From contig DCIU01000133.1 of NCBI GenBank assembly GCA_002317245.1, forward strand, positions 1 to 8,868: a stretch of 8,868 nt of DNA. Reading direction: 5' to 3'. The position numbers were made by a program, and so were the translations under genes. The first letter of the stretch is position 1. Each line of letters begins with the position of its first letter. Source of the DNA: Lachnospiraceae bacterium UBA1718 (GTDB lineage Bacteria; Bacillota; Clostridia; Lachnospirales; Lachnospiraceae). The notes beneath the pieces are model-generated. The model was not told the DNA's origin. It did no database searches and saw only the letters and a program-made list of their open reading frames with translations. Of the stretch, positions 7,216 through 8,868 are shown in pieces.

Positions 7216-7267
7216 CATAAATAGAGGGGTTTTAACACATTAACTAACTGAAGGGAGACACAGTGAG

Positions 7268-8868
7268 ATGAAAAGAAAACCATCACTGATTGCAGCTATA
7301 GTATTTGTGGCTATGGTAGTAATCATATTAATCGCTAACGCAGCAGGTATTGCATTTGAGACTACATTCTGGGCACTTGTTCCACCACTTGTAGCTATTG
7401 CACTTGCACTTATTACTAAGGAAGCTTATTCCTCACTTTTCGTAGGAGTTGTTCTTGGTGCTATCATGGCTAGTGGCTGTTCATTTATGGGAACAGTTGA
7501 TAACGTAGCTATCGAAGGACTTAGCACATCAGTATCTGACAATGCAGGTATTTTCTTATTCCTTGTATTCTTAGGTATCGTTGTTGCACTTGTTAACAAG
7601 TCTGGTGCTTCAAGAGCATTCGGAGAATGGGCGCAGAAGAATATTAAGACTAAGACAGGCGCTATGCTTGCAACATTTGCGCTTGGTGTTCTTATCTTCA
7701 TTGATGACTACTTCAACTGTCTTACAGTTGGATCAGTAATGTCACCAGTTACAGATTCTAAGAAGATCAGCCGTGTTAAGCTTGCATACCTTATTGATGC
7801 AACAGCAGCTCCTATCTGTATGATTGCTCCAATTTCAAGCTGGGCAGCAGCAGTATCAGGATGCGTTGAGAGTGAGACATATTCAGGAATCGAGCTCTTC
7901 ATCAGAGCTATTCCTTACAACTTCTATTCAATCCTTACACTTGTATTCGTAATCACACTTGCTATTCTTAACTTCGACTATGGCAAGATGGCTGAGTTCG
8001 AGATCAAGGCTGAGAAGGAGGGCAACCTGGGTGCACTTACTCTTTCTGATGAAGAGGAGAGAACACTGAGAGTTGACGGTCCAGAGAACCCACATCATGG
8101 TAAGTTAATGGACCTTGTTATTCCAATCCTCATCCTTATCGGATGCTGTGTATGGGGACTTCTCAACAATGGTTACCAGGCAATTGAAGGACAGGGTTCT
8201 TTCATCGAAGCATTCTCTAATACAGATGCTTACGTTGGTCTTCCATGGGGAAGCTTAATCGCATTAGTAGTTATCATTCTTTACCTCATCGTAAGAAAGG
8301 TTCTTTCCTTCGAGGAGGCTATGGAGTGTGTTCCTAAGGGATTCATCGCAATGGTTCCTGCTATTACAATCTTAACACTTGCTACATCACTTAAGACTAT
8401 GACAAACGCTCTTGATGCTAAGGGCTTCGTTGGTGCAGCAATGGCTAATGCACAGGGACTTCAGTGGTTACTTCCAGCAATCGTATTCGTTGTAGCTTGT
8501 CTTGTAGCCTTCGCTACAGGTACATCATGGGGAACATTCGGAATCCTTATTCCAATCGTTTCATCTATCTTCCCTGAGACAAGCAGCTTATTCTTCGTAG
8601 GCATCTCAGCATGTCTTGCAGGTGCTGTTTGTGGTGATCACTGCTCACCAATCTCAGATACAACAATCATGTCAAGTGCTGGTGCACATTGTAACCATAT
8701 CAACCACGTTGAGACACAGCTTCCATACGCTATTACAGTAGCTTGTATCTCATTCGTAGCTTATATCGTTGCTGGTATCTGCAACCTCTTCGGAGCTGTA
8801 TGGATCTCAGTTCCAGTTGGTATCGCACTTACAATTGGTACACTTGTATTCCTCAAGAAGAAGGTTAC
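7268..8868 (+). CDS. NhaC-family Na+/H+ antiporter, C-terminus cut by window edge
   Basis: An inner-membrane secondary transporter expected to exchange Na+ for H+. The window contains 533 codons with no stop, which is close to the usual length of the family, so only a short tail should be missing. About a dozen hydrophobic segments are visible (roughly 8-28, 33-50, 56-70, 94-110, 131-147, 172-195, 218-236, 280-299, 326-343, 358-374, 400-430, 440-456, 487-510 and 512-530), with a charged loop at 239-280. Family signatures are FIDDYFNCLTVGSVMSPVTD (144-163), LIDATAAPICMIAPISSW (175-192), ATGTSWGTFGILIP (416-429) and the His/Cys-rich AVCGDHCSPISDTTIMSS (453-470), followed by HCNHINHVETQ (474-484). 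The start ATG at 7268 has AAGGGAG ten bases upstream; the GTG at 7263 is out of frame and runs into a stop. It is read in the same direction as pyrI, 61 bases away. Codon choice is notably biased: only four of 31 Phe codons are TTT, all within the first 137 codons. The exact ion and direction are not proven by sequence. Confidence 0.88.
   Translation, partial: MKRKPSLIAAIVFVAMVVIILIANAAGIAFETTFWALVPPLVAIALALITKEAYSSLFVGVVLGAIMASGCSFMGTVDNVAIEGLSTSVSDNAGIFLFLVFLGIVVALVNKSGASRAFGEWAQKNIKTKTGAMLATFALGVLIFIDDYFNCLTVGSVMSPVTDSKKISRVKLAYLIDATAAPICMIAPISSWAAAVSGCVESETYSGIELFIRAIPYNFYSILTLVFVITLAILNFDYGKMAEFEIKAEKEGNLGALTLSDEEERTLRVDGPENPHHGKLMDLVIPILILIGCCVWGLLNNGYQAIEGQGSFIEAFSNTDAYVGLPWGSLIALVVIILYLIVRKVLSFEEAMECVPKGFIAMVPAITILTLATSLKTMTNALDAKGFVGAAMANAQGLQWLLPAIVFVVACLVAFATGTSWGTFGILIPIVSSIFPETSSLFFVGISACLAGAVCGDHCSPISDTTIMSSAGAHCNHINHVETQLPYAITVACISFVAYIVAGICNLFGAVWISVPVGIALTIGTLVFLKKKV

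Noticed and set aside
7426..7902. Two minus-strand open frames opposite the antiporter
   Set aside because: They are shadows of the antiporter reading frame, which carries the NhaC signatures over the same bases.

Overview
The window looks like ordinary chromosome from a moderately AT-rich anaerobic Firmicute, most likely a Lachnospiraceae relative (Butyrivibrio, Roseburia or Pseudobutyrivibrio type). The signs are purine-rich Shine-Dalgarno sequences, a Clostridia-type PyrB/PyrI pair, a large Cache/GAF/GGDEF receptor of a kind common in that family, and a small bacterial-PH-domain protein. The family-level assignment is inference from gene style; no rRNA or other marker gene is present. There is no mobile element, CRISPR array, tRNA or phage gene.

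Layout. At the left edge is what looks like the right half of a terminator (1-20). A small gene for a PH-domain protein follows on the minus strand (36-428). A short divergent region (429-558) carries two back-to-back sigma-A-like promoters. Everything to the right is on the plus strand and tightly packed: a 945-residue membrane diguanylate cyclase (559-3396), D-alanine--D-alanine ligase ddl (3396-4421, overlapping the cyclase stop by one base), murF (4433-5806), the aspartate carbamoyltransferase catalytic and regulatory chains pyrB (5838-6758) and pyrI (6772-7206), and an NhaC-family Na+/H+ antiporter (7268 to the right edge). The antiporter has no stop codon within the window.

How the genes work together. 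Ddl makes D-Ala-D-Ala and MurF attaches it to UDP-MurNAc-tripeptide, the last cytoplasmic steps of the peptidoglycan precursor. PyrB and PyrI form the allosteric aspartate transcarbamoylase that commits carbon to pyrimidines, and so supplies the UTP from which UDP-linked wall precursors are built. The cyclase precedes ddl with a TAATG stop/start overlap, so a c-di-GMP-producing sensor appears translationally coupled to a wall-precursor gene. No terminator hairpin is visible anywhere from 559 to 8868. One polycistronic transcript is therefore possible, with a candidate extra promoter in the end of pyrI for the antiporter.

Most of the window is recognisable housekeeping. The points worth a second look are the architecture of the cyclase (two tandem PAS-like modules after the GGDEF domain and no canonical inhibitory site), its coupling to ddl-murF, and its true start codon. 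I see no convincing wholly new system.
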